Shown here piece by piece: positions 35,571 to 43,903 of a stretch of DNA of 64,000 nt. The stretch spans positions 338,931 through 402,930 of the forward strand of contig JBMFVE010000002.1 in assembly GCA_049966155.1 (NCBI GenBank), in the 5' to 3' direction. Position 1 is the stretch's first letter; each line of letters begins with the position of its first letter. Under the pieces are notes generated by a model, which saw only the letters and a list, made by a program, of their open reading frames with translations, made no database searches and was not told the origin of the DNA. Source of the DNA: JBMFVE01 sp049966155. GTDB lineage: Bacteria > Bacteroidota > Ignavibacteria > Kryptoniales > JAKASW01. The position numbers and the translations under genes are program-made.

Positions 35571-36962
35571 TCAGATTTTAGGAATCGGAAAACCTTTAAT
35601 TTGAGCTGAAATACGGAGCATTTCCTCTTCATCAGGCTCAACATCTTCAAGCTGTCCCTGAATATACGCCTCATATGCGCTCATATCAAAGTAACCATGC
35701 CCACTTAAATTAAAAGCTATCACTTCTTCTTTCCCTTCGCTTTTTGCCCTCAAAGCTTCATCAATGACTGCACGTATTGCATGAGCAGATTCGGGTGCAG
35801 GGACAATCCCTTCGCTCTTAACAAATTTCAATGCAGCATCGAAAACCTCATTTTGTGTGTATGCAACCGCCTGGATAATCTTCTGATTCAACAATGCAGA
35901 AATCAATGGCGCAACACCGTGATATCTCAACCCCCCCGCATGAATTGCAGGCGGTATAAAAGTATGTCCCAGCGTGTGCATTGCCAGCAGAGGCGTAAGC
36001 CCAGCTGTATCTCCAAAGTCATAACCAAAAACTCCTCTGGTCATTGTTGGACATGCTGATGGCTCTACTGCAAGTACACGAAGACCTCGGGCTCGCGCTT
36101 TTCCGTCCAGTATTTCCCTTACAAATGGGAATGCAAAGCCTCCAAAGTTAGAACCTCCGCCTACACAGCCTATTAAAATGTCTGGATACTCTCCGATTTT
36201 TTCCATTTGCCTCACCACTTCTTCACCTATAATTGTCTGATGCAGGAGGACATGGTTTAATACGCTGCCCAGGGAATATTTGGTTTCAGCATCACTTACA
36301 GCAACCTCCACAGCTTCACTAATTGCAATTCCGAGACTGCCGGGAGAATCGCTCTCCCTCTCAAGTGCATCCCTTCCGAAACTTGTCTCGTCACTTGGGC
36401 TTGCTGAAACCTCAGCTCCCCACAACTTCATCAGGGCACGACGGTACGGTTTCTGATCGTAAGATGATCTTACCATAAAAACCTTGCATCCCAGGTCAAA
36501 AAAGTTGCATGCCATGGCCAATGCAGAGCCCCATTGGCCTGCACCAGTTTCTGTTACGAGCCGCTTGACACCCTCACGCTTATTATAGTAGGCCTGCGCA
36601 ATTGCCGTGTTAGGTTTGTGACTTCCTGACGGACTAACTCCCTCGTACTTATAGTAAATACGAGCAGGTGTTTCGAGAAGCTGCTCCAGCCCAACCGCTC
36701 TCACAAGTGGAGTTGGCCTCCATTTTCTATAAATATTAATCACTTCACGAGGTATTTTTATAAACCTGTCAGTAGATACCTCCTGCTCAATTAGCGCATC
36801 TGGAAATATTGCACTAAGCTTTGAAGGAGAAATTGGTTCCTGAGTTTCAGGGTCTAATGGGGGAGGAATCTTAACTGGAAGATCAGCCAATAAATTGTAC
36901 CAGTGGGTAGGGATCTGTCGCTCAGAAAGATATATCCTGTTATTCATACTTTTCTTTTTCAT
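35571..36962 (-). CDS. trpB2: TrpB2-type tryptophan synthase beta-like PLP enzyme
   Basis: 463 residues, longer than the usual 390-400 of TrpB1 and typical of TrpB2. The PLP lysine lies in GSHKPNTAIAQAY, TETGAGQWGSALA is the substrate loop, and GCVGGGSNFGG binds the phosphate. The N-terminal extension (WYNLLADLPVKIPPPLDPET) is characteristic of TrpB2. It condenses indole or phosphoserine-type substrates with serine to make tryptophan. No trpA lies nearby, consistent with TrpB2 acting alone. It starts 5 bases after the hydrolase gene. Confidence 0.92.
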   Translation of the reverse strand: MKKKSMNNRIYLSERQIPTHWYNLLADLPVKIPPPLDPETQEPISPSKLSAIFPDALIEQEVSTDRFIKIPREVINIYRKWRPTPLVRAVGLEQLLETPARIYYKYEGVSPSGSHKPNTAIAQAYYNKREGVKRLVTETGAGQWGSALAMACNFFDLGCKVFMVRSSYDQKPYRRALMKLWGAEVSASPSDETSFGRDALERESDSPGSLGIAISEAVEVAVSDAETKYSLGSVLNHVLLHQTIIGEEVVRQMEKIGEYPDILIGCVGGGSNFGGFAFPFVREILDGKARARGLRVLAVEPSACPTMTRGVFGYDFGDTAGLTPLLAMHTLGHTFIPPAIHAGGLRYHGVAPLISALLNQKIIQAVAYTQNEVFDAALKFVKSEGIVPAPESAHAIRAVIDEALRAKSEGKEEVIAFNLSGHGYFDMSAYEAYIQGQLEDVEPDEEEMLRISAQIKGFPIPKI

Positions 36963-36967
36963 AATTT

Positions 36968-37855
36968 TTACCAGAATTTTGGTTTACCAGCATTCACCCA
37001 GGCAGTGTACCAGTAGCTCGCAACATCATGGATTGCAAGTCGGATTTGCGCTTCCACCATTCCATCAAGATTTTTATTAAACCTCTCATAATACTCATTT
37101 GAATAAATGTAAACCTTCTTTCCTTCTTTCCTTTCAACCTTATAAAGCTGATCGCCTATAAGTCCAGATTTCGCTAAACTATCCGCTTTAAGTGAAGGTA
37201 AAATCAACTCGTAACTGCCTGTCAATATCTCAAAAGCCTGTTGAGCGGGATGCTTGAAATAATCAGCACCCTCTATCCCCCTATAATTATAATTTGCCCC
37301 AAAATGCTCCGGAATACCACTCTCCCATCTGAAGTGTATACCTACGTTTCCAGTTAACTGGCCATCGTAGTTTTCCGTTGAATGAAATGGAACGTGCATA
37401 TCTGCTACGTAATGGCCCAGGTCAGCAGAGAGTCTTAAAATCAGTGGTACGTCTTTCTTTTCCATCGCATAAGTCAAACTATCTGTCATCCACTTCACCA
37501 TCCATGGTACAATTCCGTTTTTAAGCACAGTTTCATAACCAAACTCTTTTACTGCTTCATTGTAATCCCCCGGAATATTTCTGAAAGGATACCTGCCATA
37601 TTTATCAAGGTCCATATAATGATAATAACCTTCGTTTTTATTTATTGCACGCCGAAGATCGGGACCAACTGCTTCCCTGATTATATAATCTTTGTTTTGC
37701 TCATAAAATCCTCGAAGGGGCTCAGGTAGTAAATTGATAGCCTGTTCGTTGATTTTTTGATGAGCCCAAAATCCCCAACCAAAAGTAAGCTGGGAAATCG
37801 CCAGAATAACAACAACAACACTGATAACAATTCCAGTTTTCTCAATTCTTTTCAT
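36968..37855 (-). CDS. Secreted zinc hydrolase of the phospholipase C / S1-P1 nuclease fold
   Basis: 295 residues with a signal peptide (membrane segment about 9-26, cut near LTFG). The mature protein would start WGFWAHQKIN; in this fold the N-terminal Trp amine and a nearby His bind zinc. LGHYVADMHVPFHSTENYDG and GIHFRWES supply the remaining His and Asp ligands (H-x3-D and H-x3-E). Substrate could be phospholipid or nucleic acid. It sits ahead of trpB2 with a 5-base gap. Confidence 0.78.
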   Translation of the reverse strand: MKRIEKTGIVISVVVVILAISQLTFGWGFWAHQKINEQAINLLPEPLRGFYEQNKDYIIREAVGPDLRRAINKNEGYYHYMDLDKYGRYPFRNIPGDYNEAVKEFGYETVLKNGIVPWMVKWMTDSLTYAMEKKDVPLILRLSADLGHYVADMHVPFHSTENYDGQLTGNVGIHFRWESGIPEHFGANYNYRGIEGADYFKHPAQQAFEILTGSYELILPSLKADSLAKSGLIGDQLYKVERKEGKKVYIYSNEYYERFNKNLDGMVEAQIRLAIHDVASYWYTAWVNAGKPKFW

Positions 37856-37873
37856 TCAGTAACCTCGAAAATT

Positions 37874-37917
37874 AAAAAAGGTTACTGCAGACGAAGTGCG
37901 GCCGACACGCAGTAACC
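37874..37917 (-). terminator. Intrinsic terminator after the 31-residue ribosomal protein gene
   Basis: GGTTACTGC (37880-37888) pairs exactly with GCAGTAACC (37909-37917) and six T follow on the minus strand. It closes the sppA - HU - zinc-ribbon/TPR - bS22-like operon. The hydrolase gene starts about 18 bases further, so its promoter must overlap this hairpin or it depends on read-through. Confidence 0.85.
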
Positions 37918-37931
37918 CCGTTTAAGTAATA

Positions 37932-38027
37932 TTATCGTATTTTCTTTTTGTGCCTCATCATACGAAGACGCTTCTTGCGCTTGTGGGTAGCCATTTTGTG
38001 CCGCTTGCGTTTCTTACCGCTGGGCAT
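37932..38027 (-). CDS. 31-residue AURKAIP1/COX24-type ribosomal protein (bS22/mS38-like)
   Basis: Translation from the ATG at 38027 gives MPSGKKRKRHKMATHKRKKR followed by LRMMRHKKKIR, then TAA. A strong AGGAGGTG lies just upstream, inside the end of the preceding gene. The arginine/lysine pattern matches the COX24 domain of mitochondrial mS38 and mycobacterial bS22, proteins bound to small-subunit rRNA near the decoding end. Too small for standard gene callers. It overlaps nothing and ends before a strong terminator, which supports it being real. Confidence 0.85.
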   Translation of the reverse strand: MPSGKKRKRHKMATHKRKKRLRMMRHKKKIR

Positions 38028-38028
38028 A

Positions 38029-39006
38029 CTATTTCACCTCCTGCGTTTTGTTTAAGTTTGCATGTTGTTCCAGGATCTGTTTTGCCCTTTTACCAATGTC
38101 ACTATTTGGATCAATGGAGACACATTTCTTAAACTCGTTATTTGCCTCGTCAAATTTTCCCTGATTTAGATATATTATTCCGAGATTGTAATAGCCAATT
38201 TGATGGTTTGGATCCAGTTTCAGTGCTGCCTTTATTTCTCCAACGCCACCATCAACATTTCCACCCTCAAAGAGAGTAACGCCGTAGTCAATTCTGGCAT
38301 CAGCATCGTTTGGGTTCTTATCCAGATAGCGCTTGTAATAAACTGCAGCCTGATCGAAGAACTGATTGTCCTGAAGCATATTCGCTAATTTTAGTGTAGA
38401 TGACAAATCAGAAGGATTTTTATCCACAACCTGACGGAGCCGATCAATCTCCTGCATCACATTCGCGCTGGGCTTATTGCCACTTTGTACCTGACCGCCT
38501 GTCTCAGCTTGATTGCTCTGCCCCCTTGAACTAACGATCCCATAAATTACAAGGCCTCCCAGAAAGATAGCAGCAACAATTGCAACTATCTGGTATGTTT
38601 CGAGCTTAAACTTCCCTGTGGTGATTTTTTTCCTGTCATAGTCAGGATGCGCGGATCTAACCGCGTCCCTCCTTTTGGAGGTCTGCTTTTCCTTGAGACT
38701 GCCGCGTACCGAGGAACGCGGTACGGCCTGTGACTCCGGAGCGGTTGCACTCACTGGAATGGAAACGGGTACAACATTTTTCAGAGACGATCCACATGAT
38801 TCGCAAGCTTTTGCAGTAACATCATTGTGATAACCACAGGTGGGACAAATTAGAATTTTTGTAGTTTGTGCCTTCTGGGAATCACCCTGTGAAGAAGCCT
38901 GTTCTACGAACTCTCTAACGGAATCCAGTTTGCTTCCGCAGCTTGGACAGAAGAGAAAGTCAGGAGAAATTGAAGCCCCACAATACGGGCAGTGGAGTTC
39001 ACCCAT
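38029..39006 (-). CDS. Double zinc-ribbon protein with membrane segment and TPR repeats
   Basis: 325 residues. Two zinc ribbons occupy the N-terminus (CPYCGASISPDFLFCPSCG at 5-23; CPTCGYHNDVTAKACESCG at about 53-71). A basic linker leads to one membrane segment (about 150-167), and the C-terminus has three to four TPR repeats (DQAAVYYKRYLDKNPNDADA, IGYYNLGIIYLNQGKFDEA). The topology puts the ribbons in the cytoplasm and the TPR part in the periplasm. Function unknown. Between HU and the 31-residue ribosomal protein, it overlaps HU by 8 bases. Confidence 0.8.
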   Translation of the reverse strand: MGELHCPYCGASISPDFLFCPSCGSKLDSVREFVEQASSQGDSQKAQTTKILICPTCGYHNDVTAKACESCGSSLKNVVPVSIPVSATAPESQAVPRSSVRGSLKEKQTSKRRDAVRSAHPDYDRKKITTGKFKLETYQIVAIVAAIFLGGLVIYGIVSSRGQSNQAETGGQVQSGNKPSANVMQEIDRLRQVVDKNPSDLSSTLKLANMLQDNQFFDQAAVYYKRYLDKNPNDADARIDYGVTLFEGGNVDGGVGEIKAALKLDPNHQIGYYNLGIIYLNQGKFDEANNEFKKCVSIDPNSDIGKRAKQILEQHANLNKTQEVK

Positions 39007-39355
39007 TATCTGTTTCTCCTAAAGAGCCACCCTGCCCTGTCACATCACCCTTTTCCGGCACTCCAGACCCCAGGTGTTCATCAACATATGCCTTAAATTC
39101 TTTAGATACCTTGAAGTATGGAACAAACTGCTCTTTGACAGGATATGCCTGCCCGGTTTTAGGGTTTCTGGCCATTCTTCCTCTTCGCTTTCTAACCTTG
39201 AAACTCCCGAATCCTCTAATCTCAATTGATTTACCCTCGGCCAGTGATTTCCTAACCGACGCCAGGAACCCTTCTACCACTGCTGCTGTCTCTATTTTGG
39301 TCAGTCCTGTTTGTTCAGCTATTTCTTCCACAATGTCCGCTTTAGTAACGCTCAT
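38999..39355 (-). CDS. HU/IHF-family DNA-binding protein
   Basis: 118 residues. VTKADIVEEIAEQTGL and the core IEIRGFGSFKVRKRRGRMARNPKTG are the HU/IHF DNA-bending arm and dimer region. A 25-residue acidic and Gly-rich tail after the canonical end is unusual but seen in some Bacteroidota HU proteins. It compacts and bends DNA. It lies 12 bases after sppA. Confidence 0.9.
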   Translation of the reverse strand: MSVTKADIVEEIAEQTGLTKIETAAVVEGFLASVRKSLAEGKSIEIRGFGSFKVRKRRGRMARNPKTGQAYPVKEQFVPYFKVSKEFKAYVDEHLGSGVPEKGDVTGQGGSLGETDNG

Positions 39356-39367
39356 GATTTCCCCTTT

Positions 39368-40264
39368 CTATTGTATCATCTTATATTGAAGCACGGGTTG
39401 TTCAAGAAAATCCTTTTCAAAGAGATTGAGATTTGCAAATCGATCTCCAAACAAAATATCAAAGAGTGTTGTTGGTTTTCTTTCCTCGACCACGACAGGT
39501 TTACCTTTTATTCCACCCAATTTCGCCGCAAGTTTTATTGCGTCTTGCAGAGATCCCAGCGTATCTACAAGGCCTAATTTTAAAGCTTCTCTTCCTGTAA
39601 AGACCCTTCCGTCAGCATAAGCTTTTAGCTTATCCAGGGAAAGCTTCCTTGCAGTAGCTACAGCATCCAGAAATTGGGAATAACTGTCATCCACAACGTT
39701 CTGAAAATATTTTCTGTCAGCATCAGTCATCGCACGAAACGGGGATCCTGAATCCTTATACTTACCACTCTTAATAACATTCATTCCTAACCCCAGTTTT
39801 TCCATAAGTCCGGCGTAATTTGGAAACATCGCAATCACCCCAATGCTTCCTGTGATTGTCCCCGGATTTGCAACAATCTTTGTTGCCGCACAACTCACAT
39901 AATATCCACCACTGGCTGCAATTGACCCCATGGATACAACAACAGGTTTAACTGAACTGCTGATTTTCTTAACCTCTTCATAAATTTCCTGGCTTGCGGC
40001 AACACCCCCGCCTGGACTGTCAATCCGTAAAACAATGGCCTTTACGCTTGCATTTTCTGAAACCTGCTTGAGATAACTTATGATCTTATCAGATGATAAT
40101 ATTGTCCCCTCAAGCCGTACAATTGCAACCTTATCCCCTGGGCCGGTGAGATCAAATCCTCCCCTTGCACCGCCACCCCTGGAAAATATAATCGTTAAAA
40201 AAATTGCAAAAAGTCCAATAATGACAACAAGTACCAGGAATATCTTAGTTGAGTTTTTCATCAC
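39368..40264 (-). CDS. sppA: Signal peptide peptidase SppA (36 kDa type)
   Basis: 298 residues with an N-terminal membrane anchor (about 8-29). IDSPGGGVAAS, then the serine nucleophile region SMGSIAASGGYYVSCAA, and the catalytic lysine region SGKYKDSGSPFR identify the short SppA class (S49 peptidases). It degrades leftover signal peptides in the inner membrane. Start could be the GTG at 40264 or the ATG three bases later. Confidence 0.93.
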   Translation of the reverse strand: MMKNSTKIFLVLVVIIGLFAIFLTIIFSRGGGARGGFDLTGPGDKVAIVRLEGTILSSDKIISYLKQVSENASVKAIVLRIDSPGGGVAASQEIYEEVKKISSSVKPVVVSMGSIAASGGYYVSCAATKIVANPGTITGSIGVIAMFPNYAGLMEKLGLGMNVIKSGKYKDSGSPFRAMTDADRKYFQNVVDDSYSQFLDAVATARKLSLDKLKAYADGRVFTGREALKLGLVDTLGSLQDAIKLAAKLGGIKGKPVVVEERKPTTLFDILFGDRFANLNLFEKDFLEQPVLQYKMIQ

Positions 40265-40283
40265 CTATTGACATAAGCATATT

Positions 40284-40314
40284 ATATTATAGTAACTTAC
40301 ATGCACAAAATCAA
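40284..40314 (-). promoter_or_regulatory. Promoter of the sppA-HU operon
   Basis: Minus strand: TTG at 40314-40312, 20 bases, TATAATAT at 40291-40284. It gives a perfect TATAAT -10 box and a leader of about 16 bases. Confidence 0.5.
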
Positions 40315-40355
40315 TCTTGCCTATGATTTTGGTCCCCACCTGAATTGACAAGATA

Positions 40356-40751
40356 TTATCCAATCTTAACCTTAAAAATACTCCCCACAAGTATGCTTGC
40401 CAGAATAACGCAAAATACAAGGAGCGTAATGAACACAAATTTATAATCCCGGTCACGCATGAATGCAAAAATTGATATGAAAACTCGACTGATTGGTGTC
40501 AGTATCAATGTAATAGTACCGAGGTAAAGGAATGCTTCTGGCTGCAATCGGATGAGGCTATTATAAAAAGCAAAAAAAGAATGAAAATACTGGGCTGACA
40601 CAGGATCTTCGACTGAACCTTTAATAAAAAAGAGGACTAAACCGACAACATAAAAAAATATTGTGGTGTACATTCCAACAGTTAGAATCACGGCAACCAC
40701 ATGATTAATCTGCTGGATTTCCTGACTTAAACTTGGTTTCTCCTTTGTCAC
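40356..40751 (-). CDS. DUF1634 membrane protein
   Basis: 131 residues and three membrane segments (about 17-42, 72-92, 105-128). GTITLILTPISRVFISIFAF is the recognisable DUF1634 core. Proteins of this family are commonly encoded next to TauE/SafE permeases, as here, where the two genes overlap by 4 bases. It is probably an accessory subunit; its role is not known. Confidence 0.8.
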   Translation of the reverse strand: MTKEKPSLSQEIQQINHVVAVILTVGMYTTIFFYVVGLVLFFIKGSVEDPVSAQYFHSFFAFYNSLIRLQPEAFLYLGTITLILTPISRVFISIFAFMRDRDYKFVFITLLVFCVILASILVGSIFKVKIG

Positions 40752-41653
40752 AACAGCCCCGGTAAGTTTATTCCAAACTTCATCATCAACCCTTTAGCTA
40801 TCATCTGATAGCCAAGGTAAACCATCAAAACAAAAAAGACCGTTTTTATCACTTTGCTGTGGAGTCTGTTCATAACCAGACTTCCTATAGTAGCACCGAC
40901 CATTGTACCAAGCGCAACAGGCGCAACCACATACATATTTATTGCACCTGCCAGAAAATATACAACAGCACTTGTCGCTGCAGTAACACCAATCATAAAC
41001 TTGCTTGTTGCCACTGAGGCTTTCATTGGTATCTTCATAATTGAGTTCATAGCAGCAACCTTAATAACCCCTCCTCCTATTCCAAGAAGACCAGACCCAA
41101 TTCCTGCAATTGATGAGATAAGGCTTCCTTCTATGCTTTTAGTAGCATGATATTCGACGTCCTTCTTTGCTGCAGCGTCGTAATAGTAACCTGTTAATCT
41201 TAATTTTTTTGATAGAAAGTCGGGTTCAAAATTCTGATATCCGTTTTCCGCAATAAGAATATCATCCGATTCCCTTGTCCTGAATGATGTTATAGCCATA
41301 TAAAATACGAGGACGCCAAAAATCAAGCTCAGTACCCAACCGTTCAATAAAACGCCAACCAGAGCCCCCAGCAGTGCACCTGAGGTTGTCGCCACCTCGA
41401 GAAACATACCCAACCTCACATTTGTTATTTGCTGGTCTACATATGAAAGCGCTCCTGCAATTGATGTTGCTATGACCGACGCTATACTCGCTGCAATGGC
41501 GACATGTATGGGGAGATGAAATAACAAAGTAAGAGAGGGTACTATTATTATCCCGCCTCCAACTCCAACAAGAGCACCAAAGAACCCTGCAAAGATTGCA
41601 ATTGAGAACATTAGCAAGAATGTCATTATCATGATTAAAATATATTTCCCCAC
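40748..41653 (-). CDS. TauE/SafE-family sulfite/sulfonate-type permease
   Basis: 301 residues, about eight membrane segments in two halves. The repeated GALVGVGGGIIIVPSLTLL and IGSGLLGIGGGVIKVAAM glycine-rich motifs are typical of TauE/SafE. A soluble loop of about 60 residues lies between the halves. Annotated GTG start at 41653; an internal ATG nearby is possible. It exports or imports small sulfur or organic anions; actual substrate unknown. Confidence 0.88.
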   Translation of the reverse strand: MGKYILIMIMTFLLMFSIAIFAGFFGALVGVGGGIIIVPSLTLLFHLPIHVAIAASIASVIATSIAGALSYVDQQITNVRLGMFLEVATTSGALLGALVGVLLNGWVLSLIFGVLVFYMAITSFRTRESDDILIAENGYQNFEPDFLSKKLRLTGYYYDAAAKKDVEYHATKSIEGSLISSIAGIGSGLLGIGGGVIKVAAMNSIMKIPMKASVATSKFMIGVTAATSAVVYFLAGAINMYVVAPVALGTMVGATIGSLVMNRLHSKVIKTVFFVLMVYLGYQMIAKGLMMKFGINLPGLL

Positions 41654-41670
41654 TACAACAGTTTCAATCC

Positions 41671-41693
41671 ATTGAATCTCACAAATTGAATCT
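41671..41693. repeat. Direct repeat in the lut promoter
   Basis: ATTGAATCT occurs at 41671-41679 and again at 41685-41693, spaced 14 bases. The second copy contains the TTG element of the lutA promoter. Possibly an activator or repressor site. Confidence 0.45.
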
Positions 41694-41716
41694 TAGAGCA
41701 TGTCAGCATATATTTC
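41686..41716 (+). promoter_or_regulatory. Promoter of lutABC
   Basis: TTG at 41686-41688, 20 bases, TATATTTC at 41709-41716, the same -7 element as susC. The ATG at 41724 lies about 4 bases from the expected transcript start, so the mRNA would be almost leaderless. Confidence 0.55.
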
Positions 41717-41723
41717 ATGAAAA

Positions 41724-42530
41724 ATGAGAGTATTTCTCTTTATCCCATGCTACATTGACCAGCTTTACCCATCTGTGGCAAAAGCCTCATACGACGTCCT
41801 TAAGCATCTTGGCTGCGAAGTCATCATTCCACAAAACCAGACTTGCTGTGGACAGCCTGCATTTAACACAGGGTATCATGAAGAAGCAAGAAAGATGGCG
41901 ATCCACCATATGAGAACGTTTTTAGGAAATTCAATTCCTCTATTCAAAGAAGGATACCATGTTAAAAGAGAAAAAGTCCTTGATTTCAATTTCAGTAACG
42001 ATTACGTGGTTGGTCCATCTGGATCGTGCATTGCAATGATGAGAAACTTCTATCCGGGTCTTTTCAGCGGCGACAGTTACGACCACATTTTATTTGAAAC
42101 TGCAGTTAAATTCAGCAGCCGTGTTTATGAGTTTTCAGAATTTATAGTAAATGTCATTGGCCTTGAAAAATTCAGCGGCAGGCTAAAGCTTTCAGTCTCC
42201 TACCACGATTCATGTCATTCTTTACGGGAGCTGGGCATTAAAAAGGAACCGAGAATGATTCTCAATAAAATCAGGGATTTAAAATTAATTGAACTGAGGC
42301 ATCCTGAGATATGTTGCGGTTTTGGAGGAACTTTCTCAGTTAAATTTCCTGAAATATCTGTTGAAATGGGAAAGGATAAACTGACCGATTTTTATAACAC
42401 TGGAGCACAAGCTCTTGTATCAACCGATATGAGCTGTTTAATGCATCTCTCAGCAATTGCCAGACACAACGGAATTCAACACAGATTTGCACACATCTCG
42501 GAAATTATGGTGGAAAGTCTTGAAATATGA
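41724..42530 (+). CDS. lutA: Lactate utilization protein A (Fe-S oxidoreductase)
   Basis: 268 residues. It begins RVFLFIPCYIDQLYPSV and carries two CCG motifs (QTCCGQPAFNTGY and EICCGFGGTFSVKFP), the cysteine-rich domains that bind an iron-sulfur cluster in LutA/GlcF-type proteins. With LutB and LutC it oxidises L-lactate to pyruvate and feeds electrons to the respiratory chain. It overlaps lutB by 4 bases. Confidence 0.92.
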   Translation: MRVFLFIPCYIDQLYPSVAKASYDVLKHLGCEVIIPQNQTCCGQPAFNTGYHEEARKMAIHHMRTFLGNSIPLFKEGYHVKREKVLDFNFSNDYVVGPSGSCIAMMRNFYPGLFSGDSYDHILFETAVKFSSRVYEFSEFIVNVIGLEKFSGRLKLSVSYHDSCHSLRELGIKKEPRMILNKIRDLKLIELRHPEICCGFGGTFSVKFPEISVEMGKDKLTDFYNTGAQALVSTDMSCLMHLSAIARHNGIQHRFAHISEIMVESLEI

Positions 42531-43903
42531 GTACAGAATCACCTGAATTTAAGTCACTCTACAAAAAACAACTTTCCAACCATCAACTGCGTGAAAACCT
42601 TTCAAAAGCAACCCTTCAATCGGTTGAAAAGAGGAATAAATCGTTTGAAGGAATCAGCTTTGAATATCTCAGAAATCAGGCCAGACAAATTAAACTCGAG
42701 GCATTGAGCAGGTTGAACGAATATCTAGCTCAATTTGAAGACAATGCAATTAGAAACGGATGCAGTGTTTTCTATGCTTCGACAGCGTCAAATGCCAGAG
42801 AGTACATCCTGGAAGTGGCCAGATCAATTGGCTCAAGGCTTATCGTGAAGTCTAAATCCATGGTTACAGAAGAAATTGAACTCGTCCCCTTTCTCGAAAA
42901 AAACCATATTAATACTGTTGAGACCGACCTCGGAGAATATATTGTTCAACTCGCTGGTGAAAGGCCCTCCCACATCACCACACCGGCAATCCATAAATCC
43001 AGATATGAAATTTCTGAATTGTTCCAGAGCAAATTAGGTGCTGAAAAGAAAACAGATCCTCAATTTTTGACCTCAATTGCCCGCCAGATTCTTAGAGAAA
43101 AATTTCTCAATGCAGACATGGGAATATCGGGAGCAAACTTTTTAATTGCCGAGACAGGCGATGTCGTTATAGTTGAAAATGAAGGTAATGCAAGACTATC
43201 AACCTCTTCACCAAAAGTCCACCTTGTCGTAACTGGAATCGAAAAAATTCTCCCAAGATTTTCAGACCTTAGAATATTTTTGCGTCTACTTGGCCGAAGC
43301 AGCACCGGGCAAAAACTTACAAGCTACACCTCTATACTTCGATCACCCCGGACATCTGAAGAACTTGACGGGCCGGACGCTCTACATATAGTAATACTCG
43401 ATAACGGGCGGACAAACTTGCTCGGTACAGAGTATCAGGAAATTTTAAATTGCATCAGATGTGGTGCCTGCCTGAACGTTTGCCCGGTGTACAGAAAAGT
43501 TGGAGGCCATGCTTACGGCTCTGTTTACCCCGGACCTATTGGTTCACTGGTAACGCCGCTTTATTCCAGTATGGAAAAAGGTCGTGACCTGGCTTTTGCT
43601 TCAACACTATGCGGAAACTGCACAGAAGTTTGCCCTGTGGGAATCGACATTCATCATCACCTGCTTAAACTTCGTAGTGACCTTAATAAGAAACATAAAC
43701 ACTTTGCAGAAAAATTTTTGATTAATCAATTTACAAAAGTCTCATTGAGACCTGGACTGTTCTCATTTTTAGGAGACGCTGCACGATTTCTATCCAGTCT
43801 CCATCTCCTTAAGTTTTTTCTAAAATCATGGAGTAAGGAAAGATCGGTGCCTGATTTGCCTGGAAAATCATTTAAAAAGGATATAGCAAAGGTAAAACCG
43901 TGA
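42527..43903 (+). CDS. lutB: Lactate utilization protein B
   Basis: 458 residues. An N-terminal LUD domain (to about 290) is followed by two [4Fe-4S] binding sites, CIRCGACLNVCPVYRK and CGNCTEVCPVGID, and a C-terminal helical part. This is the standard LutB layout. It starts with an ATGA overlap to lutA and ends with a GTGA overlap to lutC, indicating translational coupling of all three. Confidence 0.93.
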   Translation: MSTESPEFKSLYKKQLSNHQLRENLSKATLQSVEKRNKSFEGISFEYLRNQARQIKLEALSRLNEYLAQFEDNAIRNGCSVFYASTASNAREYILEVARSIGSRLIVKSKSMVTEEIELVPFLEKNHINTVETDLGEYIVQLAGERPSHITTPAIHKSRYEISELFQSKLGAEKKTDPQFLTSIARQILREKFLNADMGISGANFLIAETGDVVIVENEGNARLSTSSPKVHLVVTGIEKILPRFSDLRIFLRLLGRSSTGQKLTSYTSILRSPRTSEELDGPDALHIVILDNGRTNLLGTEYQEILNCIRCGACLNVCPVYRKVGGHAYGSVYPGPIGSLVTPLYSSMEKGRDLAFASTLCGNCTEVCPVGIDIHHHLLKLRSDLNKKHKHFAEKFLINQFTKVSLRPGLFSFLGDAARFLSSLHLLKFFLKSWSKERSVPDLPGKSFKKDIAKVKP

